DNA of 64,000 bases from Luteimonas sp. MC1825 (GCF_014764385.1 NZ_CP061714.1:2356001-2420000), one strand, 5' to 3'; positions 48,652-58,902 are shown, counted from the stretch's first letter. The notes: generated from the sequence alone by a model not told the origin. Numbers and translations are program-made.

Positions 48652-49803
48652 ATGCTGCTGCCGCCGCCGCTGTCGCTGTACGTGCACCTGCCGTGGTGCG
48701 TGCGCAAATGCCCCTACTGCGACTTCAACTCGCACGAGCAGCGCGGCGCGCTGCCGTTCGCCGAGTACGTCAGCGCACTGGTCGCCGACCTCGAGCACGA
48801 CCTGCCGCTGGCATGGGGCCGCACCGTGCATTCGGTGTTCTTCGGCGGCGGCACGCCGTCGCTGTTTCCAGCGGCGGCGATCGACGACTTCCTGCAGCAG
48901 GCCAGCGCGAGGCTGCGGTTCGCTCCGGGTTGCGAGATCACCCTGGAGACCAACCCCGGCACCGCCGAGCACGGACGCTTCGAGGGCTACCTCGCGGCCG
49001 GCGTGAACCGCCTGAGCTTCGGCATCCAGAGCTTCGACGACGCCTGCCTGCAGCGACTCGGGCGCATCCACGACAGCCGCGAGGCGGACGCGGCCGTGAA
49101 GCTCGCCCAGGACGCCGGCTTCGACAACATCAACCTCGACCTGATGTACGCCCTGCCCGGCCAGGACCTCGATGGCGCCGCGCGCGACCTGGAACGCGCG
49201 TTCGCGCTGCAGCCGGCGCACATCTCGCACTACCAGCTCACCCTCGAACCGAACACGCTGTTCGCCGCCAGGCCGCCCGCGGGTTTGCCCGACGAGGACA
49301 CTGCCTGGGACATGCAGGAACACGGCCAGGCGCTGCTCGAGGCGGCGGGCTACGGGCATTACGAGGTCAGCGCCTACGCGCGGCCCGGGCGCCAGTGCGC
49401 CCACAATCTCAACTACTGGCGCTTCGGCGACTACCTCGGCATTGGCGCAGGCGCGCACGGCAAGATCACGTTGGGCGCCGGGCAGGCGATCCGCCGGCGC
49501 TGGAAGCTCAAGCACCCGGCGGCGTGGCTGGCCACGGCGGGCAGCGACGCGGCATTCGGCGGCGACGAGGACATCGAGCCCGCGCGGCGGCCGTTCGAAT
49601 ACATGCTCAACGCGCTGCGCCTGCACGAAGGCTTCGCGCTGGCCGACTTCGAGGCCCGGACCGGCCTGGCGCGTGCCACGATCGACGCGCAACTCGCGGA
49701 GGCCGCGGCGCGCGGCTGGCTTGTCGAGGATGCGGGCCATGTCAGGCCCACCCCGCTGGGCCGGCGCCTGGGCAACGACGTGGTCGCGCTTTTCCTGACA
49801 TGA
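48652..49803 (+). CDS. hemW: Radical SAM heme chaperone HemW
   Basis: HemW is a radical SAM protein now seen as a heme-transfer chaperone; older records call it a coproporphyrinogen oxidase. The 383-residue protein has the cluster motif CVRKCPYC (CxxxCxxC) near residues 17-24 and the SAM glycine motif VFFGGGTPSLFPAAAI. GVNRLSFGIQSFDDACLQRL and the HemW C-terminal domain near RPFEYMLNALRLHEGFALAD also fit. The ATG at 48652 follows the rdgB stop by 2 bases. The 106-base gap after it holds no recognisable gene or strong terminator. Confidence 0.94.
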   Translation: MLLPPPLSLYVHLPWCVRKCPYCDFNSHEQRGALPFAEYVSALVADLEHDLPLAWGRTVHSVFFGGGTPSLFPAAAIDDFLQQASARLRFAPGCEITLETNPGTAEHGRFEGYLAAGVNRLSFGIQSFDDACLQRLGRIHDSREADAAVKLAQDAGFDNINLDLMYALPGQDLDGAARDLERAFALQPAHISHYQLTLEPNTLFAARPPAGLPDEDTAWDMQEHGQALLEAAGYGHYEVSAYARPGRQCAHNLNYWRFGDYLGIGAGAHGKITLGAGQAIRRRWKLKHPAAWLATAGSDAAFGGDEDIEPARRPFEYMLNALRLHEGFALADFEARTGLARATIDAQLAEAAARGWLVEDAGHVRPTPLGRRLGNDVVALFLT

Positions 49804-49909
49804 GCGCCCATCGGCCGCCGTGTCCTGACGCCGGCGGAAACCCCGTGCTGGCCGCGGGGCATGCCTGCATGCTAAGTATCCCCACAGGGGAAGCGAGCCA
49901 GACGCAAAC

Positions 49910-52336
49910 ATGTCAGTGACGACGCCAAACAATGACGCCACCGCTCCGCGGACACTGGCGGCCGCCGGTCTGCCGCGACGCGTGCGCAAGGCGCTGGAAA
50001 GCGCGTTGGCGCTGGTCTCCGCGGAGCTGGACAATTACCTCGGCGCGATGCTCGACGAATTCGAGCAGGAGCTGTTCCGCCTCGCCGACCGCGCACGCAA
50101 TCCGGGCAGCGAGTCCAACTTCGTGCAGGCGCTGCGCACGTTCCGCCTGAACCGCTCCGACCTGGTCCCGCAGCTGATGCTGGAGCTCGAAGCGTCGCTG
50201 GCCACCCTGCGCGCTCCGCCCGCGGCGCAGGGGAAGGCGTCCGTCCGCGAGGCCGGCAGCCATCTTCTGCTGACCCTGGTCGAAGACGCGGCGATGGACG
50301 AAGACGGCATCCTGCGCGAAATCGCCAGCCGCCAGGAGGGCCGCGCCACCCTGGCGATGCACCTGCTCGGGCAGCGCTTCGGTGTGCTGGCGGGTTCGCC
50401 CGCGATCGACGCCGCGCGCTTGCCGCTGGGCCCGCAGTCGGTGTGCCGCGCGTTGCGCACCGCCAGCCGGGCACTCGATATCGGCGTCGAATCGCGCGAA
50501 CTGCTGTTCCGGCTGTTCGACCGCATGGTGATGGGCCACTACGCGCCCGTGCTGGAGAAGCTCGACGCCGCACTGGACCGCGAGGGCGTGCTGCCCGGCC
50601 TGACCTACGTGCCGATGCGCGTGCGTGCAACCGCACGCGAGCAGGCGCACGAGGCCGCGGCGAACGCCGCCCCGGGACAGGCGGCATCGCGCCCGCGGGC
50701 GCGCGGCACGGGAGAGGCCGCCCAGGGTGCTCCGGGCCCCGCTGCCGGCGCAGGCCGCCCCGCCGGCAACGGCGAGCGCGGCAGCCCGGCTGTCGACGGC
50801 CGCAGCACCGGCCATGCGGATGCGGGCGCGGCACACGGCCACGGCACAGGCGCGACGCACGCCGACCTGCAGCGCCCGCATACCGGCTGGATGGCCGAGA
50901 CCAGCAGCGCCTTCGAGAACTCCGACGAGCAGGCCGACTACCAGGCCCTGCAGCAGCTGATGGCCGGGCGCCGCGCGTTGATCGGCAAGCTGCGGCCCGG
51001 GCAGGCCGCCAGCGCCGCGCCGCCACTCAGCACCGACGACGTGTTCCGTGCGCTGGGCACGCTGCAGGCCGCGCCCGAGGCGTCGCCACGCAACCTGATG
51101 GACATCCGCCAGTCCCTGCTCGCGCAGGCCCGGCAGAAGCGCGGCAAGGGCGCCAGCCTTTCGCAGCGCGACAACGACACCTTTGAACTGCTGCACATGC
51201 TGTACGGGCAGCTGGAAGGCGAGATCAGCCGCGACGCACCCGCCAGCGCCCTGCTCCGCCGGCTCCAGCTCCCGTTGCTGCGCGTCGCGCTCCAGGACCC
51301 GGCGTTCTTCGTGCGCGCCGCGCATCCGGCCCGGCAACTGCTCAATACCGTCGCCGAGACGGCGGCGAAATGGCTCGACAAGGACGATTTCGATCCACAG
51401 CTGTTGCCGCCGCTGCAACAGGCGGTCAGCCACGTCATCGACAAGTACGATGGCGACGACGCGGTGTTCGAGGATTCCAACCGCGCGCTGCAGGCGCATC
51501 TCCAGGCGCAGGTGCGCCGCGCCGAGATGCTGGAGCGTCGCCACGTCGAGGCGGCGCGCGGCAAGGAAAAGCTGGAAGTCGCGAAGCTGCGCGCCGGCAA
51601 GGCGCTCGCCGACATGCTCGGCGACCAGCGCATCCCGAAGTTCTCGCGCGCGCTGCTCAACCAGGCCTGGGCTGACGTGCTGACCCTCACCCTGCTCCGC
51701 CAGGGCGAGGATTCGCAGGAGTGGCAGGGCCAGCTGGACGCCACGCGGCGGATCATCCAGGCCTGCGGCCATGGCGCGGACGCGGCCGACCCCGCGTTGG
51801 CGACACATGTCGAGGGCGCGCTTTCGCAGGTCGGCTACCACGCCGAGGAAGCGGCGATCATCGCCAACCGCCTGACCAGCAGCCGCAGCGACGAGGACGA
51901 TCCGGCGTCGCGCACCGAGCTGGCCATGAAGCTGAAGGCCAGGACGCGACTGGGCGAGGACAGCGCCCGCGCGCGCAGGCCGGATCTGCCGCCACGCACG
52001 CCGGAAGAACAGGCGCGCTACGAGCAGCTGCGGGTGATGCCGTTCGGCACGTTCATCGAGTTCGTGACCAACCAGCAGGGCGACGTGGTCCGCCGCCGCC
52101 TGTCGTGGTTCAGCCCGGTCACCGACAACGCCCTGTTCGTCAACCAGCGCGGCCAGCGGGTCGGCGAGCATTCGCTGGATGCGCTGGCGCGCATGATCGT
52201 GGCCGACCAGGCACGCATCGTCACCGCCGAGCGCGGCCGCCTGGTGGACCGCGCCTGGCAGGCGGCGATGCGTACCCTGCGCAGCTTTGCCGGCCGTGGC
52301 GACGCCCCGGCGATCACCGGGGACGGATTGCCATGA
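49910..52336 (+). CDS. DUF1631 family protein
   Basis: The 808-residue protein matches the DUF1631 family, which has no settled function and is sometimes mislabelled thymidine phosphorylase. An N-terminal helical part (about 20-240) includes LDNYLGAMLDEFEQELFRLA. A low-complexity Ala/Gly/Pro linker (about 245-325) follows, then a helical middle with many charged residues. The C-terminal beta segment (LSWFSPVTDNALFVNQRGQR) is characteristic of the family and recalls PilZ-like strands. No signal peptide or membrane helix is seen. The stop overlaps the ATG of a PilZ gene (ATGA), so the two products are made together and may act together in c-di-GMP signalling. Confidence 0.85.
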   Translation: MSVTTPNNDATAPRTLAAAGLPRRVRKALESALALVSAELDNYLGAMLDEFEQELFRLADRARNPGSESNFVQALRTFRLNRSDLVPQLMLELEASLATLRAPPAAQGKASVREAGSHLLLTLVEDAAMDEDGILREIASRQEGRATLAMHLLGQRFGVLAGSPAIDAARLPLGPQSVCRALRTASRALDIGVESRELLFRLFDRMVMGHYAPVLEKLDAALDREGVLPGLTYVPMRVRATAREQAHEAAANAAPGQAASRPRARGTGEAAQGAPGPAAGAGRPAGNGERGSPAVDGRSTGHADAGAAHGHGTGATHADLQRPHTGWMAETSSAFENSDEQADYQALQQLMAGRRALIGKLRPGQAASAAPPLSTDDVFRALGTLQAAPEASPRNLMDIRQSLLAQARQKRGKGASLSQRDNDTFELLHMLYGQLEGEISRDAPASALLRRLQLPLLRVALQDPAFFVRAAHPARQLLNTVAETAAKWLDKDDFDPQLLPPLQQAVSHVIDKYDGDDAVFEDSNRALQAHLQAQVRRAEMLERRHVEAARGKEKLEVAKLRAGKALADMLGDQRIPKFSRALLNQAWADVLTLTLLRQGEDSQEWQGQLDATRRIIQACGHGADAADPALATHVEGALSQVGYHAEEAAIIANRLTSSRSDEDDPASRTELAMKLKARTRLGEDSARARRPDLPPRTPEEQARYEQLRVMPFGTFIEFVTNQQGDVVRRRLSWFSPVTDNALFVNQRGQRVGEHSLDALARMIVADQARIVTAERGRLVDRAWQAAMRTLRSFAGRGDAPAITGDGLP

Positions 52337-52683
52337 TCAACGAGTTCCGCCGCGCCAAGCGCCGCAAGGCGCCCGACACCATCCTGGTCATGGATGCCAT
52401 GACCGAGCGCGTGGTCGGCCGCATCGGCAACCTGTCCGAAACCGGCATGCTGCTGCTGGCCAACGAGGCACTGGTGGACGACGCGCTCTACCAGTTCCGC
52501 TTCGCGCTGCCGACGCCGGAGGGCGCCGACGCCAGCGTCGAGGTGGGCGCGCACCTGCTGTGGCGCGACCAGGCCAGCGCACCCGGCCAGGCGTGGACCG
52601 GCTTCCGCTTCATCGGCATGTCGGAGCCGCAGGTCGGTCGCCTGCGCGCCTGGATCGAGGCGCCGGGCAGCCACTACGAGTAG
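52333..52683 (+). CDS. PilZ domain c-di-GMP receptor protein
   Basis: The 116-residue protein is a single PilZ domain. The N-terminal arginine switch appears as FRRAKRRKA (RxxxR at 6-10 and 7-11), and the second motif is NLSETGMLLL, the accepted (D/N)xSxxG form. Beta strands follow, including VEVGAHLLWRDQASAPGQAW and WTGFRFIGMSEPQVGRLRAW. Both motifs are intact, so c-di-GMP binding is likely. Its ATG overlaps the DUF1631 stop by four bases (ATGA), which suggests stoichiometric expression with that protein. The output is unknown. Confidence 0.88.
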   Translation: MINEFRRAKRRKAPDTILVMDAMTERVVGRIGNLSETGMLLLANEALVDDALYQFRFALPTPEGADASVEVGAHLLWRDQASAPGQAWTGFRFIGMSEPQVGRLRAWIEAPGSHYE

Positions 52684-52761
52684 CCGTCGACCGGGCGGTC
52701 GCAGGGCGGCATCGCGGTCGATGCGGCAGAATACGGGTTCTTCCCGGAGCCGTCCCCCGCC

Positions 52762-54090
52762 ATGTCCGTCGCCCTCGCCCCGCTGTACGCCGCCCACCTC
52801 GACACCCTGTTCGCACGCACCGCCGAAGCGCTCGGCCGTGGCGGCTTCGACCACCTGGTCGTGCCCAGTGGTACCCGGCATTACCAGGTGTTCGACGATC
52901 GCGACTATCCGTACGCGGTGAACCCGCAGTTCAAGGCCTGGGTACCGCTGCTGCGCAATCCCGGCAGCTGGCTCGTGGTCACGCCCGGCGCGCGGCCGAA
53001 GCTGGTGTACCTGCAGCCGCGCGACTACTGGCACGTGGTCCCCGAGGCGCCGTCCGGATACTGGGCGGAACACTTCGACATCGTGGTCATCCGCACGCCG
53101 GACGAGGCGCTCGAACACCTGCCGAGGAACGCCAGCCGCTGCGCGATCCTCGGCGAGCCCCAGAGCGCGCTCGGACGCTACGGTGCGTTCGCACCCAACA
53201 ATCCGCAGCCGGTGCTGGATTACCTGGACTACCACCGCGCCTTCAAGACGCCGTACGAACTGGCGATGCTGCGCGAGGCTTCGCGCCTGGCCGTGCGCGG
53301 CCACCACGCCGCCGAGCGCGCGTTCCGTGCCGGTGCCAGCGAATTCGGCATCCACCTCGCCTATTGCCAGGCGGTGGGCCAGGACGCGGCGGAACTGCCC
53401 TACGGCAACATCGTGGCGCTCAACCGGAACGGCGCGGTGCTGCACTACACCGAACTCGACCGCCTGCCGCCCAAGCCGGTGCGCAGTTTCCTGCTCGATG
53501 CCGGCGCCGGCCATGGCGGCTACGCGGCCGACGTCACGCGCACCCACGCCGCGGATGGCGAAAGCGAGTTCCACGCCATGGTCATGGCCGTGGACACGGC
53601 GCAGCAGGCGATGTGCGCCCAGGTGCGCGCCGGATTCGATTACCGGCAGCTGCACCTCGATGCGCACCTGGCGCTGGCCGGGGTGCTTGGCGAGTTCGGC
53701 ATCCTGAAGGTGTCCCCGGAGGAGGCTGTCGCCACCGGCGTCAGCGGCACGTTCTTCCCGCACGGCATCGGCCATGGGCTCGGCCTGCAGGTGCACGACG
53801 TCGCCGGGTTCGCGGCATCCGATGCCGGCGGCACCATCGACAAGCCGGAAGGCCACCCCTACCTGCGGCTGACGCGCGTGCTGGAGCCCGGCATGGTGGT
53901 GACCATCGAGCCGGGCCTGTACTTCGTCGACATGCTGCTCGAGGACCTGCGTGCTGGCGCGCACGCCGGGAGCGTCGACTGGGACCGCGTCGATGCGTTC
54001 CGCCCGTATGGCGGCATCCGCATCGAGGACAATGTGGTCTGCACCGACGGCGATCCGCGCAACCTGACCCGCGAGGCGTTCGCCGCCTGA
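52762..54090 (+). CDS. pepQ: Xaa-Pro dipeptidase PepQ
   Basis: PepQ cleaves dipeptides with C-terminal proline. The 442-residue protein has the PepQ-specific N-terminal domain (DRDYPYAVNPQFKAWVPLLR) and an M24 pita-bread domain. Metal ligands lie in LLDAGAGHGGYAADVTRTHA (two Asp), FFPHGIGHGLGLQVHDVAGF (His), TIEPGLYFVDMLL (Glu) and GGIRIEDNVVCT (Glu). The ATG at 52762 fits. It is convergent with pepP, the two stop codons being only 10 bases apart, so both proline-specific peptidases share one junction. Confidence 0.95.
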   Translation: MSVALAPLYAAHLDTLFARTAEALGRGGFDHLVVPSGTRHYQVFDDRDYPYAVNPQFKAWVPLLRNPGSWLVVTPGARPKLVYLQPRDYWHVVPEAPSGYWAEHFDIVVIRTPDEALEHLPRNASRCAILGEPQSALGRYGAFAPNNPQPVLDYLDYHRAFKTPYELAMLREASRLAVRGHHAAERAFRAGASEFGIHLAYCQAVGQDAAELPYGNIVALNRNGAVLHYTELDRLPPKPVRSFLLDAGAGHGGYAADVTRTHAADGESEFHAMVMAVDTAQQAMCAQVRAGFDYRQLHLDAHLALAGVLGEFGILKVSPEEAVATGVSGTFFPHGIGHGLGLQVHDVAGFAASDAGGTIDKPEGHPYLRLTRVLEPGMVVTIEPGLYFVDMLLEDLRAGAHAGSVDWDRVDAFRPYGGIRIEDNVVCTDGDPRNLTREAFAA

Positions 54091-54100
54091 GCGGCGCGCC

Positions 54101-55423
<1,323 letters not shown>

Positions 55424-55479
55424 GTTCGGCAGCGTCCGGGGCGACCGGGGCTGCCGGGCGCGGGCTTGTTCGTGACCGG

Positions 55480-56025
55480 TCAGTTGAGGCGACTGCGGTG
55501 GCGCGCGGCAAGCGCGCAGTCACCGTGCAGCAGCAGCGCGGCCACGCGCACGAACTCCTCGATCTCGGCCAGCGCCTGCTCGTCCTCTTCGTCGCCGTCG
55601 TCCTGCGCGCTTGCGCGTGCCAGCCGGGCGATGTCGGACAGCGCTTCGGCACCTTCCTCCGACAGCCTGGGGTCCTGCCCGGCCGCCAGCCCGAACGCGC
55701 CGACGAAACCCCGGCACCAGTCGAACAGCGCCCCGCTGCGCTCGGCGAGCGTGGCCTCCTCGCCCGGGGACACCAGCGCCAGGCCGAAATCGCGGTCCTC
55801 GAACTGTGCCGCGGTGACCTCGCGCATGCGGTCCAGCACGCCGCCGGGTGGGGGTGACGGCAGCGCGTCGTCCACCATGACCTTGGCCAACCAGTGGCCG
55901 CCACTGTCACCACCACCGGCAAGCCAGCCACAGAGGCTGCCGTGCAATTCGGGTGCGCTGGTGCCCAGCGACGCGTCGCGGCAGGCCTGTTCGATTTCAG
56001 GCAGGGTGGGAAGCGTTGCGGACAT
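55480..56025 (-). CDS. ygfB: UPF0149 (YgfB/YecA) family protein
   Basis: The 181-residue acidic helical protein belongs to UPF0149. It begins MSATLPTLPEIEQACRDASL and has the family motifs ELHGSLCGWLAGGG and LFDWCRGFVGAFGLAAGQDP. An acidic loop (DDGDEEDEQALAEIEEFVRV) precedes the last helix. YgfB-type proteins lack the zinc-binding SEC-C tail of YecA; none is present here. Its role is unclear, although a Pseudomonas homolog affects AmpDH3 expression and beta-lactam resistance. The ATG at 56025 is preferred over one three codons upstream. A TATAGT box at 56057-56052 may be its -10. Confidence 0.9.
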   Translation of the reverse strand: MSATLPTLPEIEQACRDASLGTSAPELHGSLCGWLAGGGDSGGHWLAKVMVDDALPSPPPGGVLDRMREVTAAQFEDRDFGLALVSPGEEATLAERSGALFDWCRGFVGAFGLAAGQDPRLSEEGAEALSDIARLARASAQDDGDEEDEQALAEIEEFVRVAALLLHGDCALAARHRSRLN

Positions 56026-56051
56026 GGCAAGCACGGTCGGGGGGACGCCGC

Positions 56052-56057
56052 ACTATA
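56052..56057 (-). promoter_or_regulatory. Candidate -10 box TATAGT for ygfB-pepP
   Basis: TATAGT on the minus strand lies 26 bases before the ygfB ATG and matches the -10 consensus at five of six positions. A -35 at proper spacing is not obvious. Confidence 0.45.
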
Positions 56058-56072
56058 CCGCCGTCGCCAAGC

Positions 56073-56102
56073 TTGTTGCCTCCCCGCCTGCGTGCCTACA
56101 CT
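56073..56102 (+). promoter_or_regulatory. Candidate promoter TTGTTG-N18-TACACT for the GGDEF-EAL gene
   Basis: The -35 TTGTTG (56073-56078) and -10 TACACT (56097-56102) are separated by 18 bases. The predicted start leaves about 37 bases before the ATG at 56146. It is in the divergent gap with ygfB. Confidence 0.45.
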
Positions 56103-56145
56103 GCGAAGCTGCCGCGCGGGCCGCGAGGGGAAAACCGGCTTGACC

Positions 56146-58359
56146 ATGCTCACCGACACGGGCTTCTTGATCGCGGCGCTGGTGGCGTTGCCGCTTGCCG
56201 TGGCCTGCGTGGCCCTGCTGCTCCGCCAGCGGCGCAACCAGGCCCATGTCGCGCAGCTGCGCGACCGCGAAGAGCGCTTCAAGATGGCCCTGTGGGCGAC
56301 CGGCGAGCGCTACTGGGACATCCACCTGCCGACCAGGCAGCTGGTGCGCCTGCTGTTCGCACAGGAAGCCGGTGGCCAGTCGCGGGAGGTCTCGAGCACG
56401 ACGCGTGACATCGCCGATGTGATCCATGGCGACGACCTGCCGCGTGTCGAGGAACTGATGCGCGCATACGTCGACGGCGCAACCGCGGAATTCGTGTCCG
56501 AGCACCGCGTCCGCTCCGATGGGCCCGGCGATGACTGGGTATGGGTGCGCGCCCGCGGCCGCGCGGTGGAACACGACGCCGGCGGTGCCATCGTCCGCGT
56601 CGCCGGCACCGCGCTGAACATCAGCAAGAGCCGCGACGTGGAGCGCGAACGCCAGATCGCCAGCGAAGTGCTGCGCAGCATGAACGAAGCGGTCACCGTA
56701 CTCGACGGCGACTTCAACTTCATCTCGGTCAATCCGGCCTTCACCCGCATTACCGGCTATCAGGCCGCCGACGTCGCCGGCCGTGGCGCCGACCTGCTCG
56801 ACAGCATGCAGCACGATCCGGCGTTCTACCGTCACATCCGCAGCCTGGTGGCCCGCGACGGCCGCTATTCCGGCGAGATGTGGCAGCGCCGCCGCGATGG
56901 CGAGGAGTTCCTGTGCGCCATAGAGGCGGCGACGGTCCTTGGCAGCGAAGCGGACGGCGAACGGCTGTACGTGTTCGTGCTCAATGACATCACGCTGCAG
57001 AAGCGCGCCGAACAGGAACTGCGCTACCTCGCCAATTTCGACACCCTGACCAACCTGCCCAACCGCTCGCTGCTGTCGGAGCGCCTGTCGCGCGCGATCG
57101 TGCGCGCGCGCCGCGAATCGTCGCGGATCGCGGTGCTGTTCCTGGACCTCGACCGCTTCAAGGACATCAACGATTCGCTCGGGCACGCCGCCGGAGACCG
57201 CATCCTGCGCGCGGCCGCGGCGCGCCTGCAGCAGACCGTCGGCCAGCACCACACCGTGGCGCGCCTGGCCGGCGATGAATTCACCGCGGTGCTGGAGAAC
57301 CTGGAGGATGCCGACGAGGCGGACCGCGTCGCGCGCGAGATCATCATGTCGTTCGAGGCGCCGCTGATCCTCGACGACCGCCAGGAAGTCGCGGTGTCGC
57401 CTTCCATCGGCATCAGCCTGTACCCCGACCACGGCCAGGTCCCGACCGAGCTGCTCAAGCACGCGGACACCGCGATGTACCAGGCCAAGGCCGCGGGGCG
57501 CCGTACGTTCATGCGCTATGACGAGACGATGGAGGCGGCGATCCGGCAGCGCGCCACGCTCGCCGGCGCGTTGCGCAAGGTCCTCGACCGCAACGAACTG
57601 CGGGTGGCGTTCCAGCCGCGCCAGTCACTGGTCACCTCGCAGATCACCGGTGCCGAGGCGCTGCTGCGCTGGTACAGCCCCGAGCACGGCGAAGTGCAGC
57701 CGGCCGATTTCATCCCGCTGGCCGAGGAGAGCGGCATGATCCTCGAGATCGGCGAGTGGGTGCTGCGCGAGGCCTGCCTGGCGTTGCGCCGCTGGCACCA
57801 GCATGGCCTCACCGACCTCACGGTGGCGGTGAACGTGTCGGTGCTGCAGCTGTTGCGTGGCGATTTCCCCGATGTGGTCCGCCGCGTCCTCGACGACACC
57901 GGCGTGCCGCCTTCGGCGCTGGAGCTGGAGCTGACCGAAAGCGTGCTCATGGCCAACGCCGCACAGACCGTGGTCAAGCTGCAGGCGTTCCGCGAGCTGG
58001 GCGTGTCACTGGCGATCGACGATTTCGGCACCGGTTACTCGTCGCTGGCATACCTCAAGCGGCTGCCGATCACCACCATCAAGATCGACAAGACCTTCAT
58101 CGCCGACCTGACTACAGACCCGGAGGACGCCGCCATCACCACCACGGTGATCGCGATGGCCCATTCGCTGGGGCTCAACGTGGTCGCCGAGGGCGTGGAG
58201 ACGCGCGCCCAGGCGGACTTCCTCGCCCACCACAGCTGCGACGAGATCCAGGGATTCTGGTTGTCGCCGCCGCTCGAGGCGACCGCCTGCATGGCCTTCA
58301 TCCGCAACCGGCGGCCGCCGGGCGGCAACGTGGTGCGCCTTTCCAGCGCCGCGCCTTGA
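56146..58359 (+). CDS. PAS-PAS-GGDEF-EAL cyclic-di-GMP enzyme
   Basis: The 737-residue protein has an N-terminal membrane helix (GFLIAALVALPLAVACVALLL), two PAS domains (about 40-165 and 170-295), a GGDEF domain (about 300-460) and an EAL domain (about 480-725). The synthase motif reads AGDEF (375-379) instead of GGDEF, and the RxxD inhibitory site is absent (QHHT at that place). The EAL domain looks active: EALLRW at 504, the loop SLAIDDFGTGYSSLAYLKRL and KIDKTFIADL. A phosphodiesterase with a degenerate or weak synthase domain is the best guess. The ATG at 56146 precedes the membrane helix. Confidence 0.9.
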   Translation: MLTDTGFLIAALVALPLAVACVALLLRQRRNQAHVAQLRDREERFKMALWATGERYWDIHLPTRQLVRLLFAQEAGGQSREVSSTTRDIADVIHGDDLPRVEELMRAYVDGATAEFVSEHRVRSDGPGDDWVWVRARGRAVEHDAGGAIVRVAGTALNISKSRDVERERQIASEVLRSMNEAVTVLDGDFNFISVNPAFTRITGYQAADVAGRGADLLDSMQHDPAFYRHIRSLVARDGRYSGEMWQRRRDGEEFLCAIEAATVLGSEADGERLYVFVLNDITLQKRAEQELRYLANFDTLTNLPNRSLLSERLSRAIVRARRESSRIAVLFLDLDRFKDINDSLGHAAGDRILRAAAARLQQTVGQHHTVARLAGDEFTAVLENLEDADEADRVAREIIMSFEAPLILDDRQEVAVSPSIGISLYPDHGQVPTELLKHADTAMYQAKAAGRRTFMRYDETMEAAIRQRATLAGALRKVLDRNELRVAFQPRQSLVTSQITGAEALLRWYSPEHGEVQPADFIPLAEESGMILEIGEWVLREACLALRRWHQHGLTDLTVAVNVSVLQLLRGDFPDVVRRVLDDTGVPPSALELELTESVLMANAAQTVVKLQAFRELGVSLAIDDFGTGYSSLAYLKRLPITTIKIDKTFIADLTTDPEDAAITTTVIAMAHSLGLNVVAEGVETRAQADFLAHHSCDEIQGFWLSPPLEATACMAFIRNRRPPGGNVVRLSSAAP

Positions 58360-58384
58360 CCACCTACCCGCGCCTGCCTATCGT
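58356..58384 (+). promoter_or_regulatory. Leaderless promoter TTGACC-N17-TATCGT for TIGR02449-zapA
   Basis: The -35 TTGACC (58356-58361) overlaps the stop codon of the GGDEF-EAL gene. A 17-base spacer, the -10 TATCGT (58379-58384), 6 bases and then the ATG at 58391 follow. Transcription should start at the ATG. Confidence 0.65.
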
Positions 58385-58390
58385 GCGCTG

Positions 58391-58612
58391 ATGGAGACCC
58401 CCGACGTGATCGCGCAGTTGCAGCGGCTTGGCGAACGCTTCGACGAACTCGCCACGCGCGCGCGCCGGCTTGCCGAGGAGAACCGCAGCCTGCGCCAGCA
58501 GCATGAGCAGCTCGCCGGCGAGCGGTCCCAGCTGTTGACCCGGAACGAGCAGGCGCGCAGTCGCGTCGAGGCGATGATCGCGCGCCTGAAGTCGCTGGAG
58601 CAGCACACGTGA
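58391..58612 (+). CDS. TIGR02449 family small coiled-coil protein
   Basis: The 73-residue protein is almost entirely one coiled coil: METPDVIAQLQRLGERFDEL, then LATRARRLAEENRSLRQQHE and QARSRVEAMIARLKSLEQ. It matches TIGR02449, a family regularly placed before zapA in gammaproteobacteria; related small coiled coils (ZapB-like) take part in the division machinery, so a cell-division role is inferred. The stop overlaps the GTG of zapA (GTGA), which implies coupled translation. The likely mRNA is leaderless. Confidence 0.88.
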   Translation: METPDVIAQLQRLGERFDELATRARRLAEENRSLRQQHEQLAGERSQLLTRNEQARSRVEAMIARLKSLEQHT

Positions 58613-58902
58613 GCAGCAACGAGGCTGTTACCGTGCGCGTGCTCGACCGCGAGTACACCGTCGGCGTCGGCAGCGGCGAAGTCGAGGGCCTGATGTCCGC
58701 GGCGCGCCTGCTTGATACGCGCATGCGCGAGGCGCGCGGCGCCAACCGCATGGCCGCGGTCGACCGCGTCGCCGTACTCGCCGCGCTCAACCTCGCGCAT
58801 GAACTCGAACAGCTGCGCGCCGCCAGTGAACATCGCGAGCACGAACTGGCGCGCGTGCTGTCGGTGCTGCAACTCAAGCTCGATAGCCTGCTGGATGCCT
58901 GA
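58609..58902 (+). CDS. zapA: Cell division protein ZapA
   Basis: ZapA cross-links FtsZ filaments at the division ring. The 97-residue protein has the N-terminal globular part (VTVRVLDREYTVGVGSGEVE, LMSAARLLDTRMREARGANR) and a C-terminal coiled coil (ALNLAHELEQLRAASEHREH). The start is GTG at 58609, fixed by the GTGA overlap with the upstream coiled-coil gene. The 6S RNA gene follows about 90 bases downstream, as in E. coli and many gammaproteobacteria. Confidence 0.93.
   Translation: MSSNEAVTVRVLDREYTVGVGSGEVEGLMSAARLLDTRMREARGANRMAAVDRVAVLAALNLAHELEQLRAASEHREHELARVLSVLQLKLDSLLDA

Noticed and set aside
54081-54096. Hairpin CGCCGC-CTGA-GCGGCG over the pepQ stop as a terminator
   Set aside because: The stem is only 6 bp, overlaps coding sequence and lacks a T-run.
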